Below, piece after piece: positions 29,381 to 39,370 of a stretch of 64,000 bases of DNA (position 1 is its first letter; every line of letters begins with the position of its first letter). Origin of the DNA: Roseofilum reptotaenium CS-1145 (GTDB lineage Bacteria; Cyanobacteriota; Cyanobacteriia; Cyanobacteriales; Desertifilaceae); contig NZ_JAQMUE010000098.1 in the NCBI RefSeq assembly GCF_028330985.1, forward strand, positions 1 to 64,000, given 5' to 3'. Under the pieces are notes generated by a model. The model made no database searches, was not told the origin of the DNA, and worked only from the letters and a program-made list of their open reading frames with translations. Both the position numbers and the translations under genes were made by a program.

Positions 29381-31351
29381 ATGGAAGGATCATTTCAAAT
29401 CACTCTCTTAATTATCCTCACGGTTATGGCCGGGATTAGTGCCCAAGTGCTGGCAGATTTTCTGCGCGTACCGGCGATCGTTTTCCTATTGCCCTTTGGT
29501 ATTTTGTTAGGGCCAGATGGATTGGGATTGATCGATCCTCAACTACTCGGCATTGGGATTGAAGTGATTGTAGCGCTCTCGGTTGCTCTGATTTTATTTG
29601 AAGGAGGACTGAATCTAGAGCTTCGAGATTTGGGAAAAGTGTCCGGAAGTTTGCGAAATTTAGTGACGATTGGCACATTAATTACTTTGGTGGGCGGGGG
29701 GATCTGTGCCCATTATTTGGGCGAGTTTCCTTGGGGAATTGCCTTTCTATATGCCTCGTTAGTGGTCGTGACGGGGCCGACTGTGATTTCTCCTTTACTC
29801 AAGCATGTGAAAGTCCAGCGACCTGTCGCTACACTCCTAGAAGGAGAAGGGGTCTTAATCGATCCGGTGGGGGCGATTTTGGCGGTGGTGGTTTTGGATA
29901 TTATCCTCAATGGAGATGCCGATCCAATCTCCATTATCAGCGGATTGTTACTGCGCCTAGGTATTGGTGGGGCGATCGGTGCTTTGGGGGGCTGGGGACT
30001 GGGTTGGTTTCTCAAGCGCAGTAAGTTTTTATCGGAAGACTTAAAAAATTTAGTCGTTTTGGCAGGGTTGTTAGGCTTGTTTGGTATTGCCCAAACCATC
30101 CGCTCAGAGGCTGGATTAATGGCTACCGTTGTCTCTGGGATTGTGCTGCGGGGGTCTTCGCTACCGGAGGAGCGCTTATTACGACGCTTTAAGGGCCAAC
30201 TGACGATGTTGGCGGTTTCGGTCTTATTTATTTTATTAGCCGCAGATTTATCGATCGCCAGTATTTTCGCCTTGGGTTGGGGCAGTGTCTGGACTGTCTT
30301 GATGTTAATGTTCGTCATCCGTCCCCTGAATATTTGGGTCTGTACCTGGACAAGCGATCTGAATTGGCGACAAAAGTTATTTTTAGGTTGGATCGGCCCC
30401 AGAGGGATTGTTTCTGCCTCTGTTGCGTCCTTATTTTCGATTTTATTAACTCAACGGGGTATTAACGGGGGAGATTCCATTAAAGCCTTGGTGTTTTTAA
30501 CCATTATTATGACCGTGTTATGTCAAGGTCTAACGGCAGGATGGTTCGCTAACTGGCTACACATCACCTCCACAAAAGCCACAGGAGCAGTCATTGTGGG
30601 GATTAGCCCCTTGAGTCGATTAATGGCTCGCTTGTTTGAGGAACAAGGAGAATCCGTAGTTCTGATCGATACAAACAAGGAAGCGTGCCGTCAAGCGGAA
30701 GCGGAAGGACTGCGGGTATTTGTGAGTAGTGCTTTAAATACCGCCGTTTTGGAAGAAGCGGGATTGGCTTCGATGGGGACATTTTTGGCCATGACGAATA
30801 ATGGTGAGGTCAATTTTGTCTTAGCGCAACGGGCAGTAGAAGAGTTCGATCCACCCAGGGTATATGCCGTTTTTCCCCGTGATTCCCAAGGACAACAACA
30901 TTCTGCTAGTCCCCAGAAGATTGCCCAGGCGTTTAGCCCAGATTTACCAATTAAGGTTTGGAATCAGTATGTGGACGAGGGTAAGGTAAAGTTGGGGGTA
31001 ACCACGCTGAAGTCGGAAGGACTAGGGTTTCAACAGGCCCATTTGCAAGCCCTAATTCGCGCTGGAGAGTTGGTTCCTATTTTACTCTCTAGGGATAGCC
31101 GCCTAGAAGTGATGCCGGCTTCGGAAGAATGGCGCAGTGGCGATCGGATTATTTATTTGCTCCACGATCCAAGACCTGTTCTGTTAAAGCGTTTGTCAGG
31201 TGCTTCTCAGGCAACTCGATTATCCGTAGAGCGCTTACCGGAAGTAGAAGAAATCCCACTGACGAAAGGACAACCAGGAAAGATATTAGATGTAGTCCCC
31301 ACTGAATCGAAACCAGATAAGGTATCGGATAAACAGGCGAAGGTCGGATAG
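29381..31351 (+). CDS. Na+/H+ antiporter (CPA1/NhaP type) with regulatory TrkA-like domain
   Basis: 656 residues. About twelve membrane helices fill residues ~1-395, starting LLIILTVMAGISAQVLADFL and containing GEGVLIDPVGAILAVVVLDI, where the Asp of the ion-binding site lies, and later GWIGPRGIVSASVASL. From ~405 a TrkA-N-like nucleotide-binding domain follows (GAVIVGISPLSRLMARLFEE), then a TrkA-C-like end. Such antiporters exchange Na+ or K+ for H+ and help salt and pH tolerance. ATG start with AAGGA-like sequence absent; the promoter is presumably in the gap upstream. Single-gene unit. Confidence 0.9.
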   Translation: MEGSFQITLLIILTVMAGISAQVLADFLRVPAIVFLLPFGILLGPDGLGLIDPQLLGIGIEVIVALSVALILFEGGLNLELRDLGKVSGSLRNLVTIGTLITLVGGGICAHYLGEFPWGIAFLYASLVVVTGPTVISPLLKHVKVQRPVATLLEGEGVLIDPVGAILAVVVLDIILNGDADPISIISGLLLRLGIGGAIGALGGWGLGWFLKRSKFLSEDLKNLVVLAGLLGLFGIAQTIRSEAGLMATVVSGIVLRGSSLPEERLLRRFKGQLTMLAVSVLFILLAADLSIASIFALGWGSVWTVLMLMFVIRPLNIWVCTWTSDLNWRQKLFLGWIGPRGIVSASVASLFSILLTQRGINGGDSIKALVFLTIIMTVLCQGLTAGWFANWLHITSTKATGAVIVGISPLSRLMARLFEEQGESVVLIDTNKEACRQAEAEGLRVFVSSALNTAVLEEAGLASMGTFLAMTNNGEVNFVLAQRAVEEFDPPRVYAVFPRDSQGQQHSASPQKIAQAFSPDLPIKVWNQYVDEGKVKLGVTTLKSEGLGFQQAHLQALIRAGELVPILLSRDSRLEVMPASEEWRSGDRIIYLLHDPRPVLLKRLSGASQATRLSVERLPEVEEIPLTKGQPGKILDVVPTESKPDKVSDKQAKVG

Positions 31352-31558
31352 GAAGATGGGGAATGGGGATAAAGGACCAATTCCCTATTCCGTCGCAAGG
31401 GGCGGTATCAATGTCAAGAATCGTGACGGTTTTATCGATGAATTATTAAATATTTTTTCAGGAATACACCGCCTCTAAGAAGGTTGGGGTTCAATGGAAG
31501 AAGTAAGGAATTTACACGAACAAAGGATTGGGCCCATTGCACGTAAGGACTTAAGGCT

Positions 31559-31843
31559 ATGAAACGACCTTCACAACTCACGCGGTTGATTTGGGATTTT
31601 TATCGGGAAAATCAAGGAGAATTAAGGTCTTTGCTACCTTTGTCTCGATGTCAGGTGTTTAGACGGTGGGGGGTGTTACATATTCGCTGTTTGAATCGAG
31701 AGATGGCAGAGGCGATCGCTAAGGTCTATGCTTTGATTCGTGAACCGGTCATCCAATTGAGGTTAGCCCACACGATTAAAATTCAAGTGGATCAGCGATC
31801 GATCGCGGTAGTTGATGTCCCATCTGGAGAATTAATGGCTTGA
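31559..31843 (+). CDS. Small conserved hypothetical protein
   Basis: 94 residues beginning MKRPSQLTRLIWDFYRENQG, with an alternating pattern in LSRCQVFRRWGVLHIRCLNR and a short beta-rich end (HTIKIQVDQRSIAVVDVPSG). No signal peptide or membrane segment. I know no function. A strong terminator follows, which supports that it is transcribed. A 22-codon open frame (31494-31562) ends in an ATGA overlap with its start and might be a leader peptide. Confidence 0.6.
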   Translation: MKRPSQLTRLIWDFYRENQGELRSLLPLSRCQVFRRWGVLHIRCLNREMAEAIAKVYALIREPVIQLRLAHTIKIQVDQRSIAVVDVPSGELMA

Positions 31844-31886
31844 TCTCTCCTGTGGTCTGCCTCAACCTGAAGATGCCTGAATAGAT

Positions 31887-31935
31887 AAAGATGAGAATTT
31901 TTCTTGGCGATCGCTAAAACTAATTCTCATCTTTT
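31887..31935 (+). terminator. Intrinsic terminator after the small hypothetical gene
   Basis: AAAGATGAGAATT (31887-31899) and AATTCTCATCTTT (31922-31934) form a perfect 13-bp stem around a 22-nt loop that contains a HIP1 site; TTTT ends it. Confidence 0.8.
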
Positions 31936-32014
31936 GAGTATTGACAAAAATTACTGCATCTCATTACGTTAGATTAAACTCTGCTCATCACTCCCCTTTA
32001 CCGAACTTCACGGT

Positions 32015-33511
32015 ATGTTATTCACTAGCTTTACCTTCCTCGTTTTTGTTCTGATTACCTTTATCCTTTATTACTTACCCATATTCAAGGGGATACAGGT
32101 TCCAATTCTCGTTATTGCTAGTTTTATCTTTTATGCCTGGAGCTTCCCGGCTCTCCTGTTGTTACTGATCGTCTCCATTGGCATTAATGTTTTAACCAGC
32201 TTCAAAATTTGCCATACAGAAAATCGACAAGTTAGAATTCTCTGGGCAATCTTAGGTGTAGCAGCGAATTTAGCTGTGTTGGGATTATTTAAGTATGGTG
32301 CTTTACTCACCAACCTATTTACTAACCTTCTCAATATTAATCCCACTCCAGAAGATGCTCTCATACAAACCCTTTTACATCTGCCTCTCCCCATTGGCAT
32401 CTCCTTTTACACTTTTCAAGGTATTAGTTTAGTTATCGATGTCCTGCGTCAGCAAGATAGTGAATGGGAAGTGAGAAAATATGAAGAGAAATTTTTTGTC
32501 CATCTCACCCCCATCCGTTATTTACTCAATACGTCTTTTTTTCTGTCCTTCTTCCCTCAACTGGTTGCCGGGCCAATTGTGAGAGCCAATGATTTTTATC
32601 CGCAAATTGCGAGAAAATATTTTCAGGATATCCCTTGGGAATTGGTTTTTCGTTCCCTGGTGTCTGGATATTTCCTAAAAATGGTAATTGCAGACAACTT
32701 AAAGGACTATACATTCTGGATTACCTATCCCTATTATCAAAGCCAAGGAACTCTCACTAACTTGGTTTTACTTTTTGGCTACTCCATGCAAATTTTCGCG
32801 GATTTTGCCGGATATTCCTTAATTGCCATCGGTTTAGCTGCATCTTTTGGATATACGCTGCCACAGAATTTTAATTTTCCCTACATTTCCCGTTCGATTG
32901 CTGAATTTTGGAGACGGTGGCATATCTCTTTATCAACCTGGTTAAAATATTATTTGTATATTCCTCTAGGAGGAAATCGCAAGGGCAATATCAGAACATA
33001 TATTAACTTGATGATTGTCATGACTTTGGGCGGATTATGGCATGGAGCAGCTTGGAGCTATGCTGTATGGGGGATGTTTCATGGCATGGGGTTAGCGGTA
33101 GAACGCTTTTTCAGCTCCAATCACCTGTTTCCCTCTCCAGAGAATGAACGTCCACAATGGCAACAGGTTTTACTTGATAGTATTCGCATATTGGGGGTCT
33201 TTATCTTTGTTACCCTGGGTTGGCTACTTTTTAAACTTCCTGAGTTTAGCCAAGCAGTAAATTTTATCACTACTCTGGTCAATAATATCTCAGTAAAACC
33301 AGTGCTGATTCGGATTATTCCTGTTGTGATTTTCTCCACTCCAATCATCCTGTACCATCTACCTCACTTTCCAGCATTTAGCCATAGATGGGAGGAATCA
33401 ATCAGTTCTCGCACAGGTAAAATGACAGAATTACTGAGTTTTACTCTAATGCTGGTTATGATTATTCTCAATAAAGGAAGCTCTAATGCGTTTATCTACT
33501 TTCAATTCTAA
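32015..33511 (+). CDS. MBOAT-family O-acyltransferase (AlgI/DltB-like)
   Basis: 498 residues with about ten to twelve hydrophobic helices. The conserved catalytic histidine is His343 in GGLWHGAAWSYAVWGMFHG, and FWRRWHISLSTWLKYYLYIP is the hallmark of the AlgI/DltB/PatA group. These enzymes pass acetyl groups across the membrane to exopolysaccharide or other surface polymers. The next gene is an SGNH-type partner, which fits the usual two-protein acylation machine. A strong terminator upstream and a single start make this the first gene of a new transcript. Confidence 0.9.
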   Translation: MLFTSFTFLVFVLITFILYYLPIFKGIQVPILVIASFIFYAWSFPALLLLLIVSIGINVLTSFKICHTENRQVRILWAILGVAANLAVLGLFKYGALLTNLFTNLLNINPTPEDALIQTLLHLPLPIGISFYTFQGISLVIDVLRQQDSEWEVRKYEEKFFVHLTPIRYLLNTSFFLSFFPQLVAGPIVRANDFYPQIARKYFQDIPWELVFRSLVSGYFLKMVIADNLKDYTFWITYPYYQSQGTLTNLVLLFGYSMQIFADFAGYSLIAIGLAASFGYTLPQNFNFPYISRSIAEFWRRWHISLSTWLKYYLYIPLGGNRKGNIRTYINLMIVMTLGGLWHGAAWSYAVWGMFHGMGLAVERFFSSNHLFPSPENERPQWQQVLLDSIRILGVFIFVTLGWLLFKLPEFSQAVNFITTLVNNISVKPVLIRIIPVVIFSTPIILYHLPHFPAFSHRWEESISSRTGKMTELLSFTLMLVMIILNKGSSNAFIYFQF

Positions 33512-33530
33512 GGTAATAAAGATAATAAAA

Positions 33531-34397
33531 ATGAACTTTGTTGTGCAGTCATTAGTTTTGTGCTGCACACTGATAATTGGATATCAAGCCTTGATTTTTG
33601 CTGGTTTAATTCCTCCGAGTAAAGGAATTCATCAAGCACAAGCCAATATGATCAATGCTGAAAAATATGTCTATAAACAGTCTGTAAATACTCAAATGGT
33701 AATGGTAGGCAGTTCTCTGACAGCTACCCTGAAGGAAGAGCTTATGGGTTCTAATGTTCTGAATTTGGCGATGCGGGGAGGGTGTACTCAAACGGGTTTA
33801 GAAATTGTTAATAAAAAGTCATCACCGCCCAAAATATTACTGGTAGAAATGAATGAAACAATTCAAAGAGAAATGGATCGAGAATTAATTGATTCTCTAT
33901 ATAATCCTTTTCTCTATTTTCTGCGTATGAATTTCCCGATGTTTCGACAAGAATACCGACCAGTGAGTGCTTTTGTATACGCTTTAAAACAGTGGTCACA
34001 AGGAAATAGGCAATCAGGACAATCAACAGATTCACCTTTAAGAGAAGCACAAATACAACGAGTTAAGGCTCAATGGGCAATGCCGTTATCTGATGAAACA
34101 AAAGAGTTGATTGTTGAACAGGCAAAAGTGATTCAACATCAGTTGTCAGATGTTAGCTCTAATGGTTCCCGGATTATCTTGTTCAATATGCCTGGAGAAC
34201 CTGGATTAGATAATACCGTTCAGAAGCAACAAGTTCGAGAGCTAATGAAAGAGTTGTTTCCAAGCGAGCGCTTTGAATGGTTATCCAATCCTCAGAGAAG
34301 TTGGAAAACGAGCGATGGAGTACATTTAACGACTGACGATGCCCAAGAGTATGCACTTTTTTTGAAACAACAATTACTCGATCCGATCTCAGGTTAA
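33531..34397 (+). CDS. SGNH-hydrolase-like acylation partner of the MBOAT protein
   Basis: 288 residues from ATG 33531; a start at 33486 would overlap the MBOAT gene by 26 bp and add 15 residues. An N-terminal hydrophobic helix (VQSLVLCCTLIIGYQALIF) anchors it outside the cytoplasm. The SGNH serine is in VMVGSSLTA and the catalytic Asp-x-x-His is in DGVHLT near the C-terminus. AlgX/AlgJ/DltD-type partners receive acetyl groups from the MBOAT and attach them to the polymer. The two genes are almost certainly co-transcribed with the GH2-like gene 33 bp downstream. Confidence 0.75.
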   Translation: MNFVVQSLVLCCTLIIGYQALIFAGLIPPSKGIHQAQANMINAEKYVYKQSVNTQMVMVGSSLTATLKEELMGSNVLNLAMRGGCTQTGLEIVNKKSSPPKILLVEMNETIQREMDRELIDSLYNPFLYFLRMNFPMFRQEYRPVSAFVYALKQWSQGNRQSGQSTDSPLREAQIQRVKAQWAMPLSDETKELIVEQAKVIQHQLSDVSSNGSRIILFNMPGEPGLDNTVQKQQVRELMKELFPSERFEWLSNPQRSWKTSDGVHLTTDDAQEYALFLKQQLLDPISG

Positions 34398-34430
34398 ACC
34401 GCGAACTCAAGATAATCGTTTTTGTGGGTT

Positions 34431-37400
34431 ATGAATAAAAAGTTAGTGCGATTTTTAGGCTTATTCTGCATGGCTTGTATTGCCTGGAGCTGTATGAGTC
34501 ATTGGGGTTATTCTTCCCAAGGAGACTACTCTTCAGCTTGTAGGACACTCCAGGTTACCCGTTATCCAGCGCTGACTCCAGTTCCTGAAAATGGCGATGA
34601 GCATTATCGCGATCAAGTCTACCTGAATGGGGTATGGGATTTTCAACCGGCGATCGCTACCTCTACCACTCCCCCCCAAAGTCATTGGGGCAAAATTCGC
34701 GTTCCCGGTGACTGGAGACGGGAAAATGCCAAATCATACCCAGGTGTCCTTTCCCGTGGTACTGGCGACCCTTGGAAGGGGTTTAACGGAGAAACTTTAG
34801 CCCAAGCTTGGTATCAAAAACAGGTCAGTATTCCTCCTGAGTGGGAAGGGCGCAGAATCCTACTCAGTTTGGAACGGGTTAGCACGGATGCCAATTTATA
34901 TATTAATAACCAAGTTTGTGGTGAAGTCAATTGGCCCTATGGGGCTGTAGATATTACTTCAGTAGTTCATCCTGGACAAGAGAATAATCTGAGTTTTTTA
35001 ATTCGTTCCATTCCCGATCGCGAGGATAAAGCTGTAATTATGGGGCCGAATGAGATTTATACTACTGAAGCCAAATTAGCCTCTCGCGGTTTGATTGGGG
35101 AGGTGCGATTATTAAGTATTCCCCAAGGTGCATGGATTAGTGATGTCTTTGTACAACCTTCAACCCGAAAACAACAAATAAAAGTTGATGTTGAACTCAC
35201 GGATATTACCCAAACAAGTTCGGTGGAAATAACAGCCAAAATGCTCGATGAACAGGGTAAAGTTGAACAGGAATTTACAGCGATAAAACCAGTTCAAGCA
35301 CAAGCGCTCCAAACTCTAAATTTAGTCTGGGATTGGCAAAATCCTCGATTATGGGATGTGGATCGGCCAAATTTATATACTCTCCGGTTACAAGTGAAGG
35401 GAAAAGGAATTGAAGATACTTATGACCAATCATTTGGCTTTCGAGAATTCTGGATTGAAGGGAAAAATTTCTACTTAAACGGAACAGAAATACGGCTGCG
35501 CCCCGTGTACCATGAAGATATGTGGAAACCTTGGACAATCGGTATCCCTGAAGTTATGGATCGTATGATTGAAGAGTATCAGTGGGCAGGATATAATATA
35601 ACCGAACTCTGGCCCTGGAATCATGATGAACGGGGACGATGGCATTTTCGAGAGTTGTTTGCTGAACGGGCTGATTTAAAGGGATTTCCAATTATGGCTC
35701 CTGTGCTTTCCATCAGTCAATTATCAAGATCGGGAGATTGGAATAAAGCGCATATTAGGCAAGTTTGGGAAACACGAATGGTGAATGAATTACGTCGTTA
35801 TCGTAATCATCCATCAATTATGATGTGGGTAACAAATCCTAACTATTTCGGCCACAATGACGACCAAAATCCTCGAAGAATTGGTTTTAAATTAGTCGGA
35901 GAAAAGCTCAGTAAATTGTCAAATAAGCGTTTCCAACGATTATCGCCAGTCGGTGAAGAAGTGGCAAAAATAATTAAAAAATATGACCCTATTCACTCGG
36001 TGGTATTTCATCAAGGTGCATCTGTTGGAGAAGTCTATACCCTCAATTCTTATTTAGGGATGATTCCACTACAAGAGAGAGAACAATGGCTTTCTAGTTG
36101 GTCAGAACAAGGCGATATGCCTTACATGGTTGTTGAATTGGGTACCCCTTTACACACAACCATGATGAGAGGGAGAGATGGGTTTGGAAATGCTGTCCGT
36201 AGCGAACCTTTGATGACTGAATTTAGTGCTATTTATTTGGGAAAAGAAGCATACAAATTAGAGTCATCTGAGTATCGTTCTCAAATCCCAACTTTGTTCT
36301 TGAAAGACCAAGAGTATGAAAATTGGCATTTTAATCATGAGTTGGATTTTGCACCAGCTTTCCAGAAGCTACAAAATTTATTTACTACGAATACTTGGCG
36401 GAGTTGGCGCACATTTGGCATCACAGGAGGAATGATTCCTTGGCATCATGGTCATGGTTGGGAAATCTTAAATCAGGGCCGAGAAGGGATCGAGGTTGAG
36501 CTATCAGGAAAACACGGCCCTTATTTAGAGGAAGTACCGAGATATTTGTGGCACTATTGGAAACCAGATAGTTATAGGGTTCATCCGGGTGGAGATGCTC
36601 TTCTAAAAAATAATGCTTCAACACTGGCTTGGATTGCCGGTATGCCGGAATTTACAACCAAAGATCATAGCTTTAAAGGAGAGGATAAGTTAGAAAAACA
36701 AGTGGTATTAATTAATGATACTAGAGCTGAACAAGAGTTTTCTTTTAATTGGGAAGTTAAGGTTAATGGAGATACAGTTGGAAGAGGTGAAGATAGCGGA
36801 AAGATTATGGCAGCTCATACTCTATTTTTTCCGATTACAGCCACTCTGCCAAAGGTTTTAGGGGATCAAGCTTGGGATGGAGAAATTTTACTCAAGTCTA
36901 GCATTGGTAGCGATCGCCATGATGATATGTTCCATTTTCGAGTGTTTCCTGACCGGCAATTAAAAACCAGTACGGTTACTATATTTGACCCTGTAGGCAA
37001 GACCACTCAAATGTTCGAGCAGTTAGGCTACTCGTTGATGCCATGGGATGGAAATCAAGTCGCTAATGTTTTAGTCATTGGTCGTGAAGTTTTGTCACAA
37101 GGACATAAACTGCCAGGGGATTTGGAAAATTTTGTCCTCAATGGAGGTCGAGTGATGGTATGCACTCAAAATCCGCAATGGATACAACAGGCACTCAACT
37201 TACGAGTTGCTCCTCATTTAAGTCGCCGTGCTTTTCCAGTTGATGAGAGTGATGAAATTTTTCACGGATTGAATCTACAGGATCTCAGAGATTGGAGAGG
37301 TTCAAGTACCTTACTTGAAGCCTATCCTGATACAACAGATGGAGATACAGTCAAGAGTCCAGCCGGTTCCCCATGGTATGGTTGGCACTGGGGAAATGAG

Positions 37401-38291
37401 GGTGCAATCAGTAGTGCTTCAATTGAAAAGCCCCACTTGAGTTCTTGGAGACCGATTCTAGAATCTGAATTTGATCTAGCTTATACACCACTGATGGAAC
37501 TCGACTATGGTCAAGGGAAATTAATTTGGAGTACATTAGATTTGGAAGATCGTGTTCCTCTTGATGCTGGAGCAACACAATTATTAGAACAAATTATTCA
37601 GTATACTGCCACATCAGATCTCTCCAGTAAAGTGGATAATGTCGTGCTTATAGGCAGCGATAAAGATGCTAATCAGTTGAATGAACTCGGTTTAATTTAT
37701 CAAAGAGAAGATTCTTTCGTTCCTGATGCGAATTTAATCATTATTGGAGAACAAATTGTCCTTAATGATCGAGATATGCGTGAGTATTTAGGCAAGGGAG
37801 GAAAGCTATTTTTCTTACCCAGGCGAAATAACTCTGTTTTAGGGATAACTGTAGGTAAAACTGAAAATTTTAGCGGTTCGTTAAATGTTCCTTCATGGTT
37901 AGAAACTCGTGGTTTAAGTGCTTCTGATCTGCGATCGCGCACAGACTATGATGCTTGGTTAATTGAATCCGGTGGAGAGATAGGAGCAGATGGATTATTG
38001 AGCCGAGTAGAAGTGGGTGATGGGGTGGCAATTTTTTGCCAGATTAACCCAGAGTCCTTAAATGCTGATACTCAGACGTACTTACGCTATACTCGCTGGC
38101 GACAGACACGAGCGATCGCCCAGATTTTGGCGAATTTAGGAGCAAAGTTTAAAGCCGATGAGACTATCTTTGAGGGAATAAAACCTCACCAGAGATTTAA
38201 GTTTCTTGGTGAAAAAGCTTCATTTTATCATCCTGATTACCGGACTGATTTTGAGTTAGGTGATGATCCCTATCGCTATTATCGCTGGTGA
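34431..38291 (+). CDS. Large secreted glycoside hydrolase family 2-like lipoprotein, acid/base residue not seen
   Basis: 1287 residues from ATG 34431; a TTG at 34422 is also open. The lipoprotein-like signal ends at Cys21 (CIAWSC). Layout: GH2 sugar-binding jelly roll ~60-230, Ig-like domain ~240-350, TIM-barrel core from FREFWIEGKNFYLNG to ~690, then ~600 residues including a GATase-like part (VLVIGREVLSQGHKL, FVLNGGRVMVCTQN). In GH2 enzymes the acid/base Glu is in W-x-x-x-N-E; here that place reads SIMMWVTNPNYFGHN, near residue 458. A Glu at ~567 (MVVELGTP) could be the nucleophile. It sits with acylation genes and may act on, or only bind, the exopolysaccharide. Confidence 0.75.
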   Translation: MNKKLVRFLGLFCMACIAWSCMSHWGYSSQGDYSSACRTLQVTRYPALTPVPENGDEHYRDQVYLNGVWDFQPAIATSTTPPQSHWGKIRVPGDWRRENAKSYPGVLSRGTGDPWKGFNGETLAQAWYQKQVSIPPEWEGRRILLSLERVSTDANLYINNQVCGEVNWPYGAVDITSVVHPGQENNLSFLIRSIPDREDKAVIMGPNEIYTTEAKLASRGLIGEVRLLSIPQGAWISDVFVQPSTRKQQIKVDVELTDITQTSSVEITAKMLDEQGKVEQEFTAIKPVQAQALQTLNLVWDWQNPRLWDVDRPNLYTLRLQVKGKGIEDTYDQSFGFREFWIEGKNFYLNGTEIRLRPVYHEDMWKPWTIGIPEVMDRMIEEYQWAGYNITELWPWNHDERGRWHFRELFAERADLKGFPIMAPVLSISQLSRSGDWNKAHIRQVWETRMVNELRRYRNHPSIMMWVTNPNYFGHNDDQNPRRIGFKLVGEKLSKLSNKRFQRLSPVGEEVAKIIKKYDPIHSVVFHQGASVGEVYTLNSYLGMIPLQEREQWLSSWSEQGDMPYMVVELGTPLHTTMMRGRDGFGNAVRSEPLMTEFSAIYLGKEAYKLESSEYRSQIPTLFLKDQEYENWHFNHELDFAPAFQKLQNLFTTNTWRSWRTFGITGGMIPWHHGHGWEILNQGREGIEVELSGKHGPYLEEVPRYLWHYWKPDSYRVHPGGDALLKNNASTLAWIAGMPEFTTKDHSFKGEDKLEKQVVLINDTRAEQEFSFNWEVKVNGDTVGRGEDSGKIMAAHTLFFPITATLPKVLGDQAWDGEILLKSSIGSDRHDDMFHFRVFPDRQLKTSTVTIFDPVGKTTQMFEQLGYSLMPWDGNQVANVLVIGREVLSQGHKLPGDLENFVLNGGRVMVCTQNPQWIQQALNLRVAPHLSRRAFPVDESDEIFHGLNLQDLRDWRGSSTLLEAYPDTTDGDTVKSPAGSPWYGWHWGNEGAISSASIEKPHLSSWRPILESEFDLAYTPLMELDYGQGKLIWSTLDLEDRVPLDAGATQLLEQIIQYTATSDLSSKVDNVVLIGSDKDANQLNELGLIYQREDSFVPDANLIIIGEQIVLNDRDMREYLGKGGKLFFLPRRNNSVLGITVGKTENFSGSLNVPSWLETRGLSASDLRSRTDYDAWLIESGGEIGADGLLSRVEVGDGVAIFCQINPESLNADTQTYLRYTRWRQTRAIAQILANLGAKFKADETIFEGIKPHQRFKFLGEKASFYHPDYRTDFELGDDPYRYYRW

Positions 38292-38337
38292 ATTTTTCTC
38301 TAGGACAATCAATTTCAACCTTTAAGGGCTTTAGAGC

Positions 38338-39273
38338 TTAGGGAGAGGATTGCTGTTTTAGTAGCGCTCGTAATCGGCTTCTAATCCTTACTTTCCGTTT
38401 GAAACGAGTCCAAGAGTTCTCGTTATTGGCTTTGGCAATACCCTGGTAGACTAAGGCTTTTTCAGGAGTAACTTGAATATTTTTGGGATAAGTGAGAACT
38501 TGGAAATTATCGGGAGGCTTGGCAACGGGAATGGCTTGATTTCCACAATGAGTTCCGCTCCCATCCCGACCAATATTATCGACGAGAGAGTATCTGGGAA
38601 ATAAGGTTAGTCCTTCCTGCATAAATACACTCAGATACCACATAATACCCCAGGCATCTATTTTTCCTGCGATTAAGTCTTCAAGCAGTTCAAAGTAAAA
38701 ATAGGAGTTATTTAGATCAAATTGATATCGAAGTTTGCGATTTTTTTTCAGGAGATCGTAACCAGTCAGCTTAGGATCGAGATGTTGCCATGCTCGCTGC
38801 CATGTTCCCCAGCCCCATGTGGTGATGGAAGGCAAGAAAAAGCTATCGGTATCACAAGAAAAATCCGCCGGAAACATATGACCAGAAATTTGCATCACCC
38901 GTTCTTCATTTTGGTAGCGCTCTAAGGCGTGATTCATGTATTCCAAAAATTGGGGATGTAGCAGTAAATCATCTTCTAAAACGATGACTTTGCCGTACTG
39001 ATTGCTCAGTTCAGTTACTCCAGTAATAATAGATTTCGCTAGACCAATATTTTTTTCTCTTTCAAGAATTTCAACTTCGCCGCACCACTGTTGACTTTTG
39101 ACCACTGTTCTGGCTTCCATCACCCGATCGCGATCGCTAGGAGATTTAATTCCATCACAGAATATATACAGCTTGCTCTCTTGAGCTAAATGGCATTGAG
39201 CTAGGGATGAGAGCGCTCTGAGGGTATGTTCCGGACGTTTATAGACAAAAAAGGCGATCGGTGCTAAATCCAT
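38338..39273 (-). CDS. Glycosyltransferase, GT-A fold (family 2-like)
   Basis: 311 residues. GT-A start APIAFFVYKRPEHTLRALSS, with the donor-metal motif in KVIVLEDDLLLHPQFLEYMN and the acceptor-region SITTWGWGTWQRAW. No membrane helix, so it acts at the cytoplasmic face. It uses a nucleotide sugar to extend a lipid-linked sugar or glycan; the sugar is unknown. Its ATG is followed upstream (at higher coordinates) by flippase and polymerase genes on the same strand, separated by 97 and 54 bp, a probable operon. Confidence 0.82.
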   Translation of the reverse strand: MDLAPIAFFVYKRPEHTLRALSSLAQCHLAQESKLYIFCDGIKSPSDRDRVMEARTVVKSQQWCGEVEILEREKNIGLAKSIITGVTELSNQYGKVIVLEDDLLLHPQFLEYMNHALERYQNEERVMQISGHMFPADFSCDTDSFFLPSITTWGWGTWQRAWQHLDPKLTGYDLLKKNRKLRYQFDLNNSYFYFELLEDLIAGKIDAWGIMWYLSVFMQEGLTLFPRYSLVDNIGRDGSGTHCGNQAIPVAKPPDNFQVLTYPKNIQVTPEKALVYQGIAKANNENSWTRFKRKVRIRSRLRALLKQQSSP

Positions 39274-39370
39274 ATCAACAAGTCCTCAATATTCTGGAGC
39301 AAGAGACCATTAAGTACAGCCACATTATAATCATTCCCAACATCGATCGCACTTAGTGATTCGATGAAAC

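Noticed and set aside
29713-30318. 201-codon antisense frame in the antiporter gene
   Set aside because: Lies wholly inside a well-supported membrane-protein gene and shows only low-complexity basic composition.
31494-31562. 22-codon leader frame with ATGA overlap to the small gene
   Set aside because: Too short to judge and without a convincing ribosome-binding site; mentioned in the gene entry only.
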